DNA of 15,416 nucleotides. Source: Actinomycetes bacterium (lineage in GTDB: Bacteria; Actinomycetota; Acidimicrobiia; Acidimicrobiales; Palsa-688). The notes beneath the pieces were generated by a model. It worked only from the letters and a program-made list of their open reading frames with translations. It was not told the DNA's origin and made no database searches. Made by a program: the position numbers and the translations under genes. This document shows positions 14,606-15,416 of the stretch, in pieces (positions within the stretch are counted from its first letter, which is position 1; each line of letters starts with the position of its first letter). The stretch lies in the NCBI GenBank assembly GCA_021815935.1, contig JAKAZH010000021.1, forward strand, positions 1 through 15,416. The letters are read 5' to 3'.

Positions 14606-15027
14606 GCGGCGTAGCGCCCGGCTCGATGCGGGTCTCGGACTTGGACCGCATCGAGGTGACGAATCTTCTCTGCCGGCACTACGCAGACGGCCGACTGACC
14701 GAGGACGAGTTCCACGAGCGGACAGGCAAAGCTGCGGCAGCGAAGACCCGCGATGACCTCAGTCCACTAGTGGTGGACCTGCCGCCCCTAGACGTTCCTC
14801 CGCCGCCGGGGCCGCCGCAGCTTTCAGGACCTGCGCCGCTGCCACGACCATTCCAGCACCACCATTCGATACTCAGAGTCGTCTTCCTTGTGTTTCTCGC
14901 CATGTGGGTGCTTGGCGCGACCCAGGCGATGCTCGGGATGCGGTTCCTATTCGTCCCGTGGCCTCTCATAATCGTGGCGTTCATAGTCCTGCGCGCCACG
15001 CGCCATCACCGCCACCATTGGCACTAA
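14602..15027 (+). CDS. DUF1707 (SHOCT-like) membrane protein
   Basis: In this 141-residue protein, MRVSDLDRIEV and ADGRLTEDEFHERTGKAAAAKTRDDLSPLVVDLP (about 9-61) make up a DUF1707 domain, common at the N-terminus of actinobacterial membrane proteins. A proline-rich linker (61-83), two hydrophobic helices (about 91-108 and 115-131) and a histidine-rich tail (HHRHHWH) follow. The ATG at 14602 has AGGCGG 8 nt upstream; a later ATG at 14626 sits exactly at the domain start. It is divergent from the PspC kinase, and DUF1707 and PspC proteins are often neighbours, so a shared envelope-related role is likely but undefined. Confidence 0.88.
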   Translation: MSGVAPGSMRVSDLDRIEVTNLLCRHYADGRLTEDEFHERTGKAAAAKTRDDLSPLVVDLPPLDVPPPPGPPQLSGPAPLPRPFQHHHSILRVVFLVFLAMWVLGATQAMLGMRFLFVPWPLIIVAFIVLRATRHHRHHWH

Positions 15028-15070
15028 CCGAAGTCCATCCGGATCGCATGGCGCTGGTAGGTTCGCATCA

Positions 15071-15416
15071 ATGCGACACCGCCCTGCTCTCCTCGCCTCA
15101 CTCGCCGCCCTCTGTCTTGGGCTGACGTCGTGCAGTTCAAGCACCACGAAGGCGGCGAGTCCGACGACCCAGTCGACCGCCGTCGCGAGTTCGACCACTG
15201 TGGCTGCTGCCGGGACGACTACCAACCCGACGAAGCCCGTGTGGCTGTGCAGGCCGGGCGTATCGCCGGACCCCTGCACCGCAAATCTGGATGCACAGGT
15301 CGTGCCAGCGACGGGCTTGCCCGCGCAAGCGAACGCCGCGGCGGCCGCCACGTCTCCCTTCGACTGCTTCTATGTGTACCCGACCGTGAGCGGCGAAAGC
15401 GGATCCAACGCCGACC
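15071..15416 (+). CDS. DUF3089 lipoprotein, alpha/beta-hydrolase-like (3' end cut by window edge)
   Basis: Only the first 115 residues are present. A signal sequence (MRHRPALLASLAALCLGLTSC) ends in a lipobox, L-T-S-C21, so the protein should be lipidated and held on the outer face of the membrane. A Ser/Thr/Ala-rich linker (22-55) leads to VWLCRPG, DPC and FDCFYVYPTVSGESGSNAD, the hallmark start of DUF3089 proteins, which have an alpha/beta-hydrolase fold. The catalytic centre is beyond the window. The ATG at 15071 has GGTAGG about 9 nt upstream. It follows the DUF1707 gene by 43 nt on the same strand. Confidence 0.88.
   Translation, partial: MRHRPALLASLAALCLGLTSCSSSTTKAASPTTQSTAVASSTTVAAAGTTTNPTKPVWLCRPGVSPDPCTANLDAQVVPATGLPAQANAAAAATSPFDCFYVYPTVSGESGSNAD

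Overview
This GC-rich window reads as chromosomal DNA of an actinobacterium (Actinomycetota, possibly an Acidimicrobiia- or Mycobacteriales-type lineage). The evidence is frequent GTG and TTG starts, stop/start overlaps, a PspC-type histidine kinase next to a DUF1707 membrane protein, and a DUF3089 lipoprotein. The taxonomic call is inference; there is no rRNA or tRNA in the window.

Positions 1-11720, all on the minus strand, form an aromatic-acid catabolic island. In transcription order it holds a p-hydroxycinnamoyl-CoA hydratase/lyase (ech), two MarR-family regulators, a Rieske oxygenase alpha subunit, an acyl-CoA synthetase, a TetR-family regulator, an MhpA-like flavoprotein monooxygenase, acetaldehyde dehydrogenase (mhpF type), 4-hydroxy-2-oxovalerate aldolase (mhpE type), a type I extradiol dioxygenase, a meta-cleavage-product hydrolase, and the start of an amidohydrolase_2 enzyme that runs off the left edge. 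The likely logic is that the CoA ligase and Ech shorten a hydroxycinnamate side chain to an aldehyde plus acetyl-CoA. The Rieske enzyme and flavin monooxygenase then oxygenate or demethylate the ring to a catechol, which the extradiol dioxygenase and hydrolase open. MhpE/MhpF finish the C5 fragment as pyruvate plus acetyl-CoA. The 2-hydroxypentadienoate hydratase and a benzaldehyde dehydrogenase that this scheme needs are not in the window.

Regulatory DNA is unusually readable. Two ATATCA-N7-TGATAT palindromes flank the ech promoter, a clear MarR-type operator pair. An 18-bp perfect palindrome built on TAGCGCTA lies between tetR and the monooxygenase, with another TAGCGCTA just before tetR. 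A 14-bp perfect palindrome overlaps the marR1 stop codon upstream of the Rieske gene.

Positions 11938-15416 are a separate neighbourhood. It has a small J-domain protein (+) whose stop codon lies in a 13-bp triple repeat, a LuxR/NarL response regulator and PspC-fused histidine kinase pair (-), a DUF1707 membrane protein (+) with a possible short overlapping leader ORF, and the N-terminus of a DUF3089 lipoprotein hydrolase (+) cut by the right edge. No mobile elements, CRISPR arrays or RNA genes were seen, and no gene-free stretch exceeds about 220 bases.
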